Assembly (NCBI RefSeq): GCF_008764295.1
Contig: NZ_VTQX01000011.1
Coordinates: forward strand, 1 to 64,000
Reading direction: 5' to 3'
DNA: 64,000 bases
Origin: Bacillus methanolicus
GTDB lineage: Bacteria > Bacillota > Bacilli > Bacillales > Cytobacillaceae
In this document: positions 63,513-64,000 of the stretch, one piece after another
Position numbering within the stretch: the stretch's first letter is position 1
How the letters are laid out: every line of letters starts with the position of its first letter
Notes under the pieces: generated by a model
Told to the model about the DNA's origin: nothing
The model's database searches: none
Seen by the model: the letters and a program-made list of their open reading frames with translations, nothing else
Program-made: the position numbers and the translations under genes

Positions 63513-64000
63513 ATGAATAAACAAATGTGGAAAAACCCTGTATTTTCCGTTTCGGCAGCAATTATTTTAATTCTCGTGATTATTGGGGCGATTGCGCCTG
63601 GAAAATTCGGTGCTGTTGCTGGGAGATTGTTCAATTTTACGACTGTTAATTTTGGCTGGTTCTATCTTCTTGCTGTCTTTATTATCATCGTTTTCTTAAT
63701 AGGGCTGGCTTTTAGTAAGTATGGAGCGATCCGTTTAGGCGGAGAAGAAGAACGCCCGGAATTTCCATTCTTTACATGGATTGGAATGTTGTTCTCTGCT
63801 GGGTTTGGGGCAGGATTAGTCTTTTGGGGAGTAGCTGAGCCGATGAGCCATTTTTTCTCGACTCCTTTTGAAGGGGTGCAGCCTCAGACAGAAGAGGCTG
63901 CGAGAATTGCGATGGGCTATTCTTTTTTTCACTGGGGAATCAGTCAATGGTCGGTATTTGCCATCGTAGGGCTTGTGATAGGCTTTCTTCAGTTTCGCAA
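63513..64000 (+). CDS. opuD: BCCT-family glycine betaine/choline transporter (partial)
   Basis: Only the first 162 codons are in the window; the gene continues past 64000. MNKQMWKNPVFSVSAAIILI and the signature GMLFSAGFGAGLVFWGVAEPMSHF identify the betaine/carnitine/choline transporter family, which imports osmoprotectants with sodium. Full members have about 500 residues. GAGGGGG lies 5 nt before the ATG. The OpuD assignment within the family is tentative. Confidence 0.85.
   Translation, partial: MNKQMWKNPVFSVSAAIILILVIIGAIAPGKFGAVAGRLFNFTTVNFGWFYLLAVFIIIVFLIGLAFSKYGAIRLGGEEERPEFPFFTWIGMLFSAGFGAGLVFWGVAEPMSHFFSTPFEGVQPQTEEAARIAMGYSFFHWGISQWSVFAIVGLVIGFLQFR

Overview
The window looks like a 64-kb piece of a chromosome from a low-GC, endospore-forming member of the Bacillaceae (inference). 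The support is strong Gram-positive ribosome binding sites (AGGAGG, GGGGGA), common TTG and GTG starts, a Zur-controlled yciC/rpmG pair, a TreR/CcpA-type tre operon, GlpP, an Sda-like sporulation checkpoint peptide, and many genes of Bacillus type. I see no rRNA, tRNA, CRISPR array, insertion sequence or phage genes. The gene order is that of an ordinary metabolic and regulatory chromosome region, with accessory intergenic repeats.

Left part (1-13.4 kb): an AT-rich gene-free stretch; a divergent MFS/YeiL-type regulator pair; a lipoprotein preceded by a frameshifted membrane gene; a decayed Crp-like remnant; an alkylation-repair operon (adaA-alkA-ogt); a divergent MocR/LysE pair; a MerR-ABC exporter operon with a typical 19-bp-spacer MerR promoter; a short CstA; and glpP. 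Next (13.5-19.5 kb) is a six-gene ugp-like operon (binding protein, two permeases, ATPase, TIM-barrel enzyme, HAD phosphatase). It sits behind a terminator leader that GlpP may control.

Middle (19.5-39.6 kb): a small XRE repressor divergent from an unlisted 48-aa Sda-like gene, with a cluster of GTAC-type operators between them; a DJ-1/membrane-protein operon; a two-component system; a PhnA-like zinc-ribbon protein; a glucose-type PTS IIA; an NCS2 purine permease; an AI-2E transporter; an SDR. A Zur regulon unit follows (two Zur boxes, yciC/zagA, and a cysteine-poor L33 paralogue). Then come a PhnB/WYL pair, membrane proteins, a ModE-like HTH protein, a NERD protein and a striking 52-bp tandem repeat array at 36.9-37.5 kb. 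Related, degenerate units with the same 52-bp spacing occur at 20.4-20.5 kb.

Right part (39.6-64 kb): treP-treA-treR with two TreR operators around a cre site; fixABCX (an electron-bifurcating flavoprotein complex) with no nif genes; a 21-bp phased TTCCGGAA/A-tract repeat; a second CstA with a LytS/LytTR two-component system, which suggests pyruvate or carbon-starvation control; a chemoreceptor; and proline uptake and oxidation (putP, proline dehydrogenase). A canonical -24/-12 sigma-54 promoter lies in front of proline dehydrogenase, opposite a divergent sigma-54 activator. The window ends with an APH(6)-type kinase, an MsrA-MsrB fusion, an MMPL exporter with three evenly spaced operators and its TetR regulator, and the start of a BCCT glycine-betaine transporter cut by the window end.

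Small dispersed hairpin elements (about 50-130 bp, arms containing TTTCGT-GAAAC or GCTCTGACTCGAT) recur in several intergenic gaps. All functional calls come from reading motifs and recalling protein families; no database search was run.
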